From the NCBI GenBank assembly GCA_949825025.1, contig OX463786.1, forward strand, positions 10,282,387 through 10,346,386: DNA of 64,000 nucleotides, written 5' to 3'. Positions 32,642-44,791 of the stretch are shown piece after piece. Source of the stretch: Siphlonurus alternatus. Its lineage: Eukaryota; Arthropoda; Insecta; Ephemeroptera; Siphlonuridae. Position 1 is the first letter of the stretch, and each line of letters begins with the position of its first letter. The position numbers and the translations under genes are program-made. The notes under the pieces were generated by a model. The model saw nothing but the letters and a program-made list of their open reading frames with translations, had not been told where the DNA came from and ran no database searches.

Positions 32642-33355
32642 GCTCTAACGCCTTGACGTCATTGAACGTAATAATCGGGTTAAAAATCTGAGTAATTTTT
32701 TTTTGCATGAATCCGGTTCGTTCAATTAATATAATTTGTTTCAAGGTTTTTAACGAAATTTCTACACTAATTTATATGTCAACTATGTTTTAAATATCAT
32801 TCACGCGTATATATAGACATTTTTTTTTTTTTATTAAACTAGAGTTTGAGTACTTTTACTTAAATTATTAATTAAAGTAGAGTAATCTTTACTAACCTTT
32901 CTAGAATTTCCCATTAAATTTTTATCCAAGCATTTCCATTGGGACATTTAGAATTGACAAATGACAAATAAAATTCAAGGTAGGTAACGTAATTTTAATT
33001 TTGAGATAATCATTTAATTAAAATGTAAATTTGATATTTTTCATAGAATTTTATAGAAAATTACTCGTAGCTTGATTTTATGTTTGTTATAATTTCCTTT
33101 TGATATGCATTAATAAAAACCTCAAGCTTTGTATTACAAATTACCACTTTAGGGTCAACTTTTGCAAATAAACTCTGAAGGCATCAAATTGGAGGCAATC
33201 CATGTTAAACTTGGACCTCCCAGCATCCATATTGAAAATCATAAAAATGGTTAAAAAAAATTACTACACAAAGTAGTTTTATACATGGGGGTCTTATATA
33301 TGCGGGAACGTAACTCCAGAGATCTTATGTAAGCTCTTTGGTAACTCTTATGGAG
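31441..33355. other. Host DNA without a supported gene
   Basis: It contains a 30-base T run at 32610-32639 and small (TA)n runs. The open frame at 31645-31866 shows no motif. Nothing else is identified. Confidence 0.5.
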
Positions 33356-33608
33356 ACTTCAAGTCAGCTGATTTTACGGTGTTCCCACCGTCCTATATAT
33401 ATATGCAAAACAAAAATTCGAAATTGCCTCTTTTGGTATAAAAAAATGTTTTTAGAGAAAAATGAGTTTTTGATTCATTAATATATCAGAAGACCCCTAG
33501 GAGATGTTTTCAAATTGATTGCTTTAATAGTTACAGAGAAAAAATTCAAATTTTCTAGCATGGAGGCTTATGGAGAAAACTTTCACGCCGGGGAACACTT
33601 GAAACCTC
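33356..33608 (+). repeat. Fold-back family E copy
   Basis: It starts ACTTCAAGTCAGCTGATTTT, then CGGTGTTCCCACCGTCCTAT, and ends CCGGGGAACACTTGAAAC. This is the most regular copy, and its TTCAAGT/ACTTGAA ends are complementary. Confidence 0.8.
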
Positions 33609-35103
33609 CATTGATTGATACCTTGTTTCATTAGAACCAGCTTTATTCCTCATTTTAATTGCATTCACAATCAGAAATGGATTTAAAAGATGGCATGGGG
33701 GTCTGTTTTTAAAGACATGGTTTGTTAAAGATTATTCTATCGCTCCACTTAACTTGATATGAATAAACTTATGAACTCATGATAAAAGAGTTTATGATTA
33801 TATTACTGAGTTTTTCATGGTTCCCTTAACAAAAAAAAAAAAATCACGTTAAAGATTCAATTACTCCCTCAGCTTAACAGACTTGCTTAAGAAATCAAAA
33901 TAATATAAAAATAAATAAATATTTTGTTGATACACATAATTCAATGATCTTATATAATTATTATTAGTTTATAAAATATTATAAACTATTATGCAATTTT
34001 GAGTGGAGGAAAAAATGTAATTAGTTCTCTTGTCGTATTTATTTATTAAATTTCCCTCGATCGATCGTGTTACATAATGTAACAGTTGGCAGGCAATAAT
34101 AACAGTCCTATATACATGCAGACTACAGAACAATGCGCAACAAATGAGTTGCAACAAATATTTCTTTTGATAATTAAATAATGAAGGAGAATATAACAAT
34201 GAATCTAATAATAACAATAGCAATTGCAAGAGAAAAAGTAGTTTGTATAAGCCAATATGGTTATGTTGCTACAACCTTCATTGATCTATATTCTATATAA
34301 TACAATTAAAAAAAAAAAAAAAGACTGTAAATAACATATCACACGTAAAGTACAGTTCAGTCAAAATATTACACATATACAATGAGTGAATAAGCAAAGA
34401 TAATTTAAATTTGAATAAAAAAATGAACCATTTTAAGATCTATAAGATTTAGAACGATTTAGATACAAATTGTTTCACAAATAAGAAACTCTTTTGTAGA
34501 AGAACTTATTAAAGACATCAGGTGTTATTTTACTCTTGGCTGGGTCTATTAAAAGAATATAATATATATAATAAATAAAAAAATTTAGTACTTATAATAT
34601 AATATTTCATTAATTTGTGTAATGCTAAAAAAAAATCTTTTGCTAGTATCTTTACCTTCACATTTTATAGTTCTTTCACCCATTTTTCGTTTTCTTCAGG
34701 TATACACCCCTATATGAGCTTGAAGTTTAAGGCGAGGTAATGGGTTGGGATAAGGGAGGGAAAGAATGGTGGTTGTTGCCTGTTAGGCGTCCCAGTATTC
34801 AATTAAGTAAGACTGAGGGAACCGTGGAAAACCGTGGAAAATCGGATGAAAAGTTATTAAAAGAAGCCTTCATGTGCTACTTTGAAAAATAATAATAATA
34901 ATAAAAATACTTTATCAGAAATGTCCGTACACCGTACATAATTAATTATGGATTGCTTAAAGTTTCAAAAAAAAAAAAAAATGTAATAATAGTTCTGAAA
35001 TTCATTGAGCTTGAATATTGTACTTTTCGTTTGAACGGCTATATAGCAGCAAAAGTAAAACAATGTATATCGATGGACATTTTTATAATTGCTAATTCAA
35101 TAA
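33609..35103. other. Host DNA without a supported gene
   Basis: AT-rich with homopolymer runs. A short stretch near 34780-34860 (accgtggaaaaccgtggaaa) loosely recalls the SINE body. No coding evidence is visible. Confidence 0.5.
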
Positions 35104-35590
35104 AGGCTTCAGGTCAGCTGATTTTGCGGTGTTCCCACCGTCCTATCCAATGAAAACAAAAACTGGAAATTGCTTTTTTTTTTTTTTTCAATAAAAGGGA
35201 TTTTTTTAAGGAAATTAGTTCTCGATTCTTTATCAGAAGACCCCTAAGTAGAAAAGTAGGAGATGGTTTCAAATTGATAGCTTTTATAGTTACTGAGAAA
35301 AAATTATAATTTTCTCAAGGCGGATTCACATGGCGATTGCCATGGCGATGGAGCTTGCGACGCGAAGCGAATAATGCGCACTTGCTGTAACATCCATTGG
35401 CGACCATATTGAGCGATTAAAAGAAAAAGAGCATCGTAATTAACGCGATTACCGGCGAATTCGCCGCCGCATTTGATTTCGCATCTTTTACGTCAAATCG
35501 CGCCGCATCACCGTTGTCGCTCATGAAAATCCACCTTAACATGGTGGCTTATGGAATAAAATTTTCCCGTCTGGAAACACTTGAAACCTC
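35104..35590 (+). repeat. Fold-back family E copy split by a nested element
   Basis: The left part (GCTTCAGGTCAGCTGATTTT) and right part (aacatggtggcttatgga...acttgaaacct) match the uninterrupted copies. About 220 bp of unrelated, GC-richer sequence lies between them. Confidence 0.8.
35317..35537. mobile_element. Nested non-autonomous DNA element
   Basis: The inserted block starts AAGGCGGATTCACATG and ends CATGAAAATCCACCTT, imperfect inverted repeats of about 16 bp. It interrupts a family E copy, which gives the insertion order. The interior is rich in 'gcgat/atcgc' and CpG. The flanking trinucleotides TCA and TAA could be a diverged target duplication. Confidence 0.7.
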
Positions 35591-36489
35591 TATTAAATTA
35601 TAAAAACAGTGACTTGCCTATACAATTCAACATTCATGCTTTACATCCACGCAGTTTTAAAGAGGTAGTAGAGATGTTTAAAATAGACCAGTCAGCGTTA
35701 CTGACCCTGTGGTTCTAAATCGGTCCGTGATGCAAACGGGGAGAGAAACTCGCAGTCTTTAAAACATTTGTAGTAAATATTCAAGATGAATCATCAACCA
35801 TAAGGGGAACACCATATGCGACAGTTATAATACATTTAAAATCTTTAATCTTAATTACATTCTATAATATTATTAAATGAAGATGCAAGCATAATTAATT
35901 AATGACTTACTCTTCTAAACGCTTTCAGTGAAGTATAGGGTGAAGTACATATTATTCATTAACTAATGATAATTTAAATAAGGGACTAAAATAACTATAT
36001 AAATTAAATTTTGTCAATAAGAAGACGGAAACAAATAGAATAATTAATGAAGTTTTATATATTTTTATTTTTTTTACTAATGGAAATCATTTTATAAAAA
36101 TTAATGAAATTAAGTTATTATATTTTTTTACAATCTAAAATTTATTTCTTAACATTAATATTAAATTGTTCATTTATTATTGAATGTAATGTGATAATTA
36201 ATACCAACACTAATTTGAAGTGAAAGTTTCTTTAGAAACCAAATCCCTTAGTGTTGCAGCTACCTTATACAAACTCCCTTTTATTTTAAATTTTTACTTA
36301 AGACATTTAAGTATCATTTTATACGTTCAAAAATATAAGATTGACTAAATTTCTATATAATATAAATATTTAATCTTTCATCCTGAAATAAATCAGTCCT
36401 CTACTCGCGATGGTTGTATATAAACCATTGTTTATAATGTACCCGATGAAGCCTTTTTTTGCTGTTAAACGTTTGAAGATGTATTGCCT
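35591..36489. other. Host DNA without a supported gene
   Basis: AT-rich apart from a short GC-richer stretch near 35690-35760. No motif or exon is recognised. Confidence 0.5.
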
Positions 36490-36617
36490 GAGGCCGGTAT
36501 TACACAATGTAATTTTTCCTTACAAGAAAGTATCATCTCAATACAAACAAATGGAGTTAACGTTTTCTTGTTACAAGGAAAAATTGTAAGCAAAATGGTA
36601 TCGTCTAATACTGGCTT
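36490..36617. repeat. Fold-back family G copy
   Basis: 'ggccggtattacacaatg' pairs with the complementary right end 'atcgtctaatactggc', and 'tttttccttacaagaaa' pairs with its complement. A second copy is at 51788-51934. Confidence 0.75.
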
Positions 36618-36756
36618 TATTTTAATGGCCATTTCCCATATAAGTCAGTATATTCACAACTATCTCGTTTTTCCTTTCACCGTATAAACATTACCAACAA
36701 TGTTTTGTTTATAAATTTCGTATTGTTGTATCAAGCAAACTATTTTGATACTCAAT

Positions 36757-36927
36757 GGGGGACATTCACAAAGCACTTTAACCCCAACTTTAGCCCCAAG
36801 TTTTATCCCTGGTACTAAACATAGTGCTAAACCATTACAGGGGCTAACCATGTTTAGCACCATGTTTAGTACCAGGGATAAAACTTGGGGCTAAAGTTGG
36901 GGTTAAAGTGCTTTGTGAATGCTCCCC
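36757..36927. repeat. Fold-back family H, first of an adjacent pair
   Basis: The arms begin GGGGGACATTCACAAAGCAC and end in the complement. Inner arms 'taaccccaactttagcccc' and 'ctggtactaaacat' also pair. The whole unit forms an almost perfect hairpin. Confidence 0.85.
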
Positions 36928-36940
36928 AAAAAGACTTAAT

Positions 36941-37118
36941 GGGGGACATTCACAAAGCACTTTAACCCCCACTTTAGCCCCGATTTTTAACCCTGGTGCT
37001 AAACATGGTACTAAACCAGGGGCTAACCATGTTAACCTCATAGCTTAGCACCATGTTTAGCACCAGGGTTAAAAATCGGGGCTAAATTGGGGGTTAAAGT
37101 GCTTTGTGAATGTCCCCC
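36941..37118. repeat. Fold-back family H, second of an adjacent pair
   Basis: It has the same ends and order as the first unit, lies only 13 bp away in the same orientation, and differs by scattered substitutions. Both are preceded by AAT, and the second is also followed by AAT. The open frames on the minus strand are by-products of the repeat. Confidence 0.85.
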
Positions 37119-37204
37119 AATATTTTTCACACAGCTTGAGTTTTATTCTTAAGAAGATGAAGGACGTTATAATTTAACGCGAAATTTAATTTAACTATAC
37201 AAAT

Positions 37205-37672
37205 TTATTTGATACAATGGACAATTTGCATCAACTTTTTTTAGTAGCTCAATCGAAAGAGGAGGTCGAAAAATACACCTGTGAATTTTATGCGATTTTT
37301 ATTCGTACTGCATCATGGCTAAAAGAGAGGTCACGTGACCTGGAGCCGGCGCCCGTGTTGCCCGTGACGTCACTTAACTGTTCCGTCAAACAAACGATCG
37401 ACTTTATAACGCTTGCAAACAACCACGTTGCTATGGAAACAAGCAACAATTAATTTATTGTTTACAAGCGTTATATAGACAATCGTTTGCTTGACAGACA
37501 GTTCAATGACGTCACGGGCGACACGTACGCCGGCTCCAGGTCACGTGACATCTCTTTTAGCCATGATGCAGTACGAATAAAAATCGCATAAAATTCACAG
37601 GTGTATTTTTCGACCTCCTCTTTCGATTTAGCTACTAAAAAAAGTTGATGCAAATTGTCCATTGTCCATCTA
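37205..37672. repeat. Long hairpin with about 190-bp arms
   Basis: 37217-37410 and 37470-37662 are nearly perfect reverse complements around a centre of about 60 bp. Each arm reads MDNLHQLFLVA(Q/K)SKEEVE from its outer end, so the same short frame faces inward from both sides. The arms contain GTCACGTGAC and TGACGTCA. I do not recognise the frame as a transposase. A transcript would form a long double-stranded RNA. Confidence 0.88.
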
Positions 37673-37874
37673 GCCCTCGATCTCCACCGAGACTAATTTA
37701 TCATATGATTGATTGGTTCGTATTTTGGGGCTATATTGACACATTTTGGTTATGTATATGCTCCCCCCAATTATTTATCATAATTATATCATTATTTTGT
37801 TAACGGGCAATGACTGCTTGGTCCACAGAGACCCGAAGTCAATACATCAATAAATTCAATTCAATTAAGCTCAC

Positions 37875-38114
37875 CCTAAACGACGGAGGACTGGTTGAGA
37901 AGTTGATATCTCTTGCAAAGCTGGGTAGTCCAGGTGATGAGAAGTCAATCCTCCTCGAGTCCCTGCCCACGGACACTCGGGATGCGAGCAGACTTCCGGT
38001 CCTCAGGTCGTCTCTTCCGAGACCCATGGACACCCGACTTAAATCAACTCGACGTCTTTCTTCGCGGAACGAGAATGTCTGTTCCTCGGCCGAGGATATG
38101 ATATGACGTCGAGC
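37875..38114 (-). CDS. Candidate orphan host exon, Arg/Ser-rich
   Basis: On the minus strand, 240 nt (80 codons, open in one frame) lie between 'ggtaaaacag' and a GTGAGC donor, phase 0 at both ends. The G+C content is far above the surroundings, as in the neverland exons. The product is rich in Arg, Ser and Asp (SSAEEQTFSFREERRRVDLS, then GRDSRRIDFSSPGLPSFARD) and looks disordered, like a cytoplasmic or phosphorylated segment. I cannot name the gene and see no partner exon nearby. The opposite strand is also open over most of the stretch. Confidence 0.45.
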
Positions 38115-39584
38115 CTGTTTTACCATTCTCAAGTTAGATAATCATTAAATTTATTATATCTTACTAGGGTCATAATATTGTCTAAAATCGAGCCTATAAG
38201 AATTTGCCCATAATTGAATTTTCTATTAAAAAATGTGAAGTAGATTCAATTTTTATATTTTTATTATAATTTATTTTGAAATCATTGTTAAACTTTTTAG
38301 TAGTACAATACATTACATAGAGACAGAACAAGACCAATGTTATTGAATTAAACTTTTTGAAGCGAGAATAAATTATTTATAAGAAATGATAAAATTAATT
38401 TTATATAAAAAAAAAATATTAAAATTTTGGGATAAATAAAAAAAAAATATATATATTTTATCAAATATTTATATTACTTTAATTTTTTCTTTTAATTTCA
38501 AAATTAATTTTTTTATTATAGTAAAAGAAAAAAATTAAGATTAGCACTTATTATTTATAATAATGATCAATGATTCAAAATTTTCGTATGCTGTATACAT
38601 ACGTATGATATGTGTCGTCTTATTTTTGAATTAATTTCTTAAAAAATACAATATTTAATATTAGCATTTGTAAAACTCCCTTACTCAACATTGAATTACT
38701 TTACTTCAATTTTAAATATAGTTTATACGAAAATAACTATGGGTGTCCATAATTAAAAATATAAATAAATCATGACTGGCCTGTCGACGTAAAGAAGAAG
38801 CCGAGATGAAATTCGTGACGTCATCATCGTCGCCACTAAATGCCGAAAACCACGTGGAACTGCCAGACATGGCCCCAACAAATTTGTGCTATGCTTGAGA
38901 ACGTACTACCCTAACCGGGAGTCGCAGCCGGACTGAATGTTAGTTCCACGTAATGCCGCAGTGCCGGGGAGGTCGCTACTTGTCAACTAATTCTGTAGAC
39001 ATTGGCCAGACTAGCGTGTTTTTGTTTAATAAAATGACTCATGTTATTTCGATTTAGAAAATATTAATTAAATATAAAAAAATATATGATGGGATTGATG
39101 AAATGAATTTTACATGTGATATAATATTTTAATATTTATAATGTATGTTAATATCAATATAACAAATCATATAATGTGTATTATAGGAATTACAAATGCA
39201 TTTTTTATTAAATTATGTATTTATTATCATTTTGAAATAAAATAATGATAATTTAATAAATAATGAAAAGGTGTTTAAATTTTAATTTACGTTCCTTTCA
39301 TTTCTATAAATTCAATATTTTTAATACAAAATTTAGTTAATTGAAACTGAATTGTAAAATTGATTCAAAATTGGTGTAAAAAAACAAAATTCTTAACAAA
39401 TTTGTATTTATTCTCATCTTCTAAAACACACAGCACCACTGAGTGACCATTTTCATCAAATAACATACTTCTCCTACCAAATACCAAGAGCTAAATTATT
39501 TCTCTTTTCCACTTTAATATGTAAGTGTTCGCTGTTTCCCCTGTTTTTTATTTTTTTTTTTACCGTTATGCAACTCAGAGTAAT

Positions 39585-39690
39585 TGACAGAAGCTGTAGC
39601 GTCCATCCTGACTAAGGTTTTCACGTTTCCCCCAAGCCAAAGGTAATGACGGGATAATTGCAAATATTACAAGGCCGTGGTCACAACCCT
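39585..39690 (+). repeat. Partial 5S-derived SINE
   Basis: 'agaagctgtagcgtccatcctgactaaggttttcacgtttccccc' corresponds to the middle of the SINE family, followed by 'ttacaaggccgtgg'. The 5S-like head is missing. Confidence 0.65.
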
Positions 39691-40630
39691 ATTGATGAAC
39701 CCATGAAACATTATTTACGGCTTGGGGAGGTTCGGGTTGTATACTTTGCAAAAAATTAGTAAGTAGATTCCCCCATATTTTGGAATCATAAAAAGGCTAA
39801 AAGTGGACATGCAAAGAAAATTCAATGTAGAATAGACAATTTAGACATACTGTACTTGTTTATAACACCATGGATCAATATGTTATTTTATTTATAATTG
39901 ACATTTAATTACTTCATTAAATTTTGTCACAGCTTGCGTGTCGACGAGCGCGTCACATCGTTGTATTTTATTACATGCATTCGTGTATTGTCAATTTTAA
40001 ATTATTTAATATGTTCAGAAAATAATTTTTATTTTTAATTATTTTAAAATAATTTATAAAAAATTAAATAAAAAAATTCAATTTTTATTTAAATTAAAAA
40101 AAAATAAATTAGTAATAGTTTTTAAATATTTTTGCATACATTATCACATTGTTTAGCACAATTATACAATATAATTTCGTCTAATAAGTCATGCAAATTT
40201 TAAGGAACACGTTGGGGACAAACACAATGAATCCAATAGTATATACCTAACGTATAAGACAGTATATTATAATTTTAATAAGTTATAATCTAAGCGTATC
40301 ATTATATTATAATAAATATATGAAGTTTATTCGAATCAAGAAACGACCTGGGAGATTTCTTTAAATCTAAAAGCTCCGTTTAATATTCAGTGACCGTAAT
40401 GTTTGGTCAAATGTTTTAAATAAATATACTAACATTTTTATAAAATAATGGACATTGTGAAAAACTTTTTCCTAAGCATGGTGTTTTGAATTCTGTGTTA
40501 TAATTTGTAATGAAGAGTTGTTAATATATTTATGATCAAGTTTATTATAAATATGAATAATAAAATCACACATGCAATTCAAGTTTCTAATGGTATGCTT
40601 AATGTGTATTCTAATATTGTACAATTTAAC

Positions 40631-40734
<104 letters not shown>

Positions 40735-41115
40735 TATTTTTTTATAAGAATGCGCTTACTCGAAAGCAGAGAATGTTACACACATATTAGTATATTAATC
40801 CCTCCGGAAGCAACCGGAAGTTTATTTATTATTTTCTTGCATTGAAAGTTAAAGAAATTAGATGTAATGCAATATATGGAGTTTTAAAATTGAATGAGTA
40901 GAAAAAAAATCATCTGTAGCTAGTTTTTGTCGGTATTTTAAACTAAATGAACTGATGTGGTGTGTGTAGTAAAGATACAACTATGCGTAGATAGAAATAG
41001 ATCAAGCAGACGCCCACCCTTTGAATACAGTAATATGAACACTAAGTTCCCAGCAGTTAGTCAGAGGTGGCAGAATCTCAAATATAAAATTTGAGTCAAA
41101 CAATAAAAATGTACA

Positions 41116-41480
41116 TTAAGGTAGAGATAATACGGATCAGCTGGCCCATTGCTAAAAAAATCCCATTCATAAAATTTATGAAAAAAAATAATAAAATGTT
41201 CTCCTCTACATCCCCTATCAGTAGGTAAAATATTTGGTGTACAAAAATGAGCTAGTTTTCGAGTAATTAATTTTTAAAGTTGACTAATTTAACATGGAGA
41301 AATGAAACTTCCATGTTAAATTAGTCAACTTTAAAAATTAATAACTCAAAAACTAGATCGTATTTGCATACCTGATATTTTAGCTACTGATAGGGGGTGT
41401 AGAGGAGAACATTTTAAATTTTTTTCAGAATTTTTGTGATTTTTTTTTTTTAAATATTGGTGGCGTTATCTTAACCTTAA
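41116..41480. repeat. Fold-back family B copy with TTAA ends
   Basis: It starts TTAAGGTAGAGATAATACGG, has a central palindrome around 'ttaaagttgactaatttaacatgga', and ends GTTATCTTAACCTTAA. TTAA flanks both sides, as in the copies at 43589 and 54079. Confidence 0.8.
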
Positions 41481-41904
41481 TCGTTTTTTGTGAGTATGAC
41501 CTAGATATCTGTCCTTACTCCATCTTAAATCGCACCAATTTGTATTTTTAAAAAATTATTTATAGTAATATTAGTCGCTATTTTTTCGTTATATGAATTC
41601 TAAATCAAATTTTTTCTTAGCCACGTCGAGATTTCATGGCACGTGGTTAAGTCAAATCGTTTACATGTGAATCACACGTTGCAACATTTTACTGCACGTT
41701 GTTGGACGTGTTACAAAACGTGACAAATTATCGTAAAGGTAAAATAATGATCTGGGTTCTCGAGTTGTATAAATGTAATAATTGCCGTCTATAATTTATA
41801 TTTAATTTTTTCTACACCTTTGTATTTTTTCTTTTTAGCATTAGATTGCTCTTCAGAATAGAAGGATGGTATTACTCCTTGATCACTGTACAGAGCTACA
41901 GATC

Positions 41905-41908
<4 letters not shown>

Positions 41909-41961
<53 letters not shown>
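41909..41961. repeat. (TA)n microsatellite
   Basis: A simple repeat of about 52 bp. Confidence 0.95.
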
Positions 41962-41963
<2 letters not shown>

Positions 41964-41984
41964 ATAGAAAAAAAACTCTTGAGA

Positions 41985-42130
41985 TACAACCAGGGTCTCT
42001 GATACAACGACACTCAAACCACCATTTAAACCAAATGTTTTGAATTTTACAAGAAATTAACAATTACACTACATCATTGTTAACTAAAATATTACTACAC
42101 CAATATACTTACGTCAGTACACCGAGGATT
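41985..42130 (+). repeat. Dispersed repeat J, copy 1
   Basis: 'aacgacactcaaaccaccatttaaa...acaagaaattaacaattac..catcattgttaact...ataccgaggat'-type sequence is shared with 43220-43370 in the same orientation at roughly 80% identity by eye. Ends and class are unknown. Confidence 0.65.
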
Positions 42131-43219
42131 TAGAAAAGAGTTCTACTTATCAGACATAAAATTTATGATTTATTTGCCAGATAGTATGAGAGAAACATAA
42201 ATAATATATTTAAAAATAATTTAAAGAATATCCTCATTAACAAAGAAATGTATTTTGTAAAAACAAATTTTACTTATAAGTTGCCAGAAGATGTATTGTG
42301 TACACTGCTATTTTTTTAGTTTTTTCATATGAGTTTTATGTATTCTTGTTTTAATATTACGCGGATGCTATTGTTTGTGTTTTAGTTTTCTATTATTGAC
42401 CTAATCCATGTTGTACAGTACCTGTGTATAACCAGTCGTTCAATAAAAATGAAAAGTACGATATGAATAAGTTTAAATGGTATACATAACATCAAATTCA
42501 ATGATATTAACCGATTTTACGATTTTATTTTAGAATAGAATAATGTCTTTATTTAGGCGATGTTTGGTCTAATGACCATTCTTACACAAGCCTCTATACA
42601 GAAATAGTTACATAATCTTAATAAATTTGTTAAACAACACAAATTATTCTTAAATCATTTAGCTCGTGGTTATAATAGGGAAGCCGTTTACATATGATGA
42701 ATGCGTGGTTGTTGGACGAGTCATAAGGTGAATATGAAAAATTTCATATTGTCTCTTGATTTTTATTGTACATTATTTCATTTTTGTTACTTTCTACGCT
42801 TTCAATTTAATACAGTCCCTCAAAGAATTTTTTTTAGGAATTGAAGCGTTGCATCAATTTTTAAATTAATAAAATAAGAAATATAATTATAAGTTAAAAT
42901 AACTTTTAAAGGTACTATTTTAATATTTTTAAATTAAATAAATTCAAAAATTTAAAAAACAACAAAATAATTTGCGTATAAAAATAAAAATAATCAAAAA
43001 CAAAAAATTTAATTAAATAATCTGAAAATATTATATTTGTTATGTGTTATTTCTTTGGTTTAAAAGGAATATAATTATACTTTGAAGAAAAATTTCAAAA
43101 ATTAGTTTTCAATGGTACTTTTATATGTATAAAACAAAGGTAGTCATATCAATAAAAAAGGGATATATAGTAGCTTGACCACGTATACTTTTCAAAGAAT
43201 TAACATAAATTTTTATTAA

Positions 43220-43370
43220 AGATACACTCTCTTGATAACACGACACTCAACCTACCATTTAAATAAATGTTTTGGTTATTACAGGAAATTAACAATTACA
43301 TTTCATCATTGTTAACTCCATTGTCATCACACTAACATACTTACATCATACCGAGGATGTGCCACCTGCA
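43220..43370 (+). repeat. Dispersed repeat J, copy 2
   Basis: This is the diverged direct copy of 41985-42130 (acacgacactcaacctaccatttaaa...gaaattaacaattacatttcatcattgttaac...accgagga). Confidence 0.65.
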
Positions 43371-43588
43371 TAATACAAATCTCCACAAAAATCATTTCAA
43401 GATTAAATGCACTTAATTGCATTTCAATAAAGCTGCTACACTGAGACTAAGATATAAATACGACAGTCTCTTCTCGGCGGCCTTGTATCGCAGATGAGCG
43501 AGGGAAGCCTGTTAGCCACTGCAGATTGCAACATGGTACGCGTCATTCTCTGCTACGTAATTTGTTTTGACTCAAAATTGCATTTTTA

Positions 43589-43954
43589 TTTAAGGGTAAG
43601 ATAACGCCACCAATGTTAAAAAAAAAAAAAATCCCTCACATGAAAATTCTGAAAAAAATTTAAAATATTCTCCTCTACACCTCCTACAGTAGCTAAAATA
43701 TCAGGTATACAAAAACGATCTAGTTTTTGAGTTATGAATTTTTAAAGTTGACTAATTTAACATGGAAATTTTATTTCTTCATGTTAAAGTAGTCAACTTT
43801 AAAAATTTATAACTCAAAAACTAGATCGTATTTGTGTACCTGATATTTTAGCTACTGATAGGGGGTGTAGAGGAGAACATTTTATTAAATTTTTATCAGA
43901 ATTTTCGTGTGAGGGATTTTTTTTTAAACATTGGTGGCGTTATCTTACCCTTAA
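43589..43954. repeat. Fold-back family B copy, TTAA-flanked
   Basis: It starts TTAAGGGTAAGATAACGCCACC and ends with the exact complement ending CCCTTAA. The centre again holds 'aactttaaaaatt' palindromic arms. Confidence 0.85.
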
Positions 43955-44574
43955 AAGTTGTTCACAATTTGGCATAGATTTCAGAGTACAAAAATTTTAA
44001 GTAACAGATTACGTTCTTCTGTTATACGATATTAAAAAATATTCTAAAATATTTCTATAAGGATTACATCAATGAATAGATCAAAAGCTATGATATAATT
44101 AGAAATAATTAACTAATAGATACATCATATTTCAATAAAAGCATTCTATAATTTCTATAAGACTATTATGTTTTTGGTCACTTGGACTCAGTATAAATTT
44201 GACTGATTTTAGCTTCTAAATTTTTAGTATAACAATGGGAGTTCTAGCTCGTTTAGTACTGGAATTGTCCATCTAATTTTATTACAATTTCCTGACGGGA
44301 TATGTTCTTTGAGAATAGCTCATCTTTAATATATATATATAAAAATATAATATATTAATTTACAATTTTACATAATATTAATATCATTAATATTTTTATA
44401 TTAAATAATACTCACTGACAACATAAATTTTACTGCAGCTAATTTTCAGAAGTCATAGCTCCAAAAAATACGAAGAAAAGCAGATATGCACTTTTTTTTG
44501 GGGGGGGGGGGGGTAGAAGTTGGGAGAGATGAAAAAAGAGCATGTCCCTACAACCATATTATAATACCCGAAAA
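43955..44574. other. Host DNA without a supported gene
   Basis: AT-rich, with a short G tract near 44500. No exon signal is visible. Confidence 0.5.
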
Positions 44575-44791
44575 GATGGAGTATCGACCTTATTTTTTTT
44601 TATTGCAGAAATGGATAGAGGGTGCAAAGTTATGCTACCCTGATTTTTTCCAGATTTTTTTAGACCGGGAACTATTTTTAAAAATTTATTGAAATTTTTT
44701 TTTGTGACGTCACGAGGCGGCAAGTCCTATCTTTTTCTTAAAGAGCGGCGTCCATTTCTGCAATAAAAAAATTTGAGGTTGATACTCCATT
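44575..44791. repeat. Fold-back family A copy with internal deletion
   Basis: Both termini (ATGGAGTATCGACC... and ...GATACTCCAT) and the left arm are present. Much of the right arm is missing compared with the copies at 22937 and 60774. Confidence 0.75.

Larger units (their letters stand above)
41481..43588. other. Host DNA without a supported gene
   Basis: It contains a (TA)n run at 41909-41961 and one copy each of a dispersed repeat at 41985-42130 and 43220-43370. 42300-42460 (...gtacagtacctgtgtataaccag..caataaaaatgaaaa) resembles a non-LTR 3' end. No gene is supported. Confidence 0.5.

Noticed and set aside
37839..38132. Plus- and minus-strand frames both open over the orphan exon
   Set aside because: Only the minus strand has matched acceptor and donor signals at consistent phase, so the plus-strand frames were dropped.
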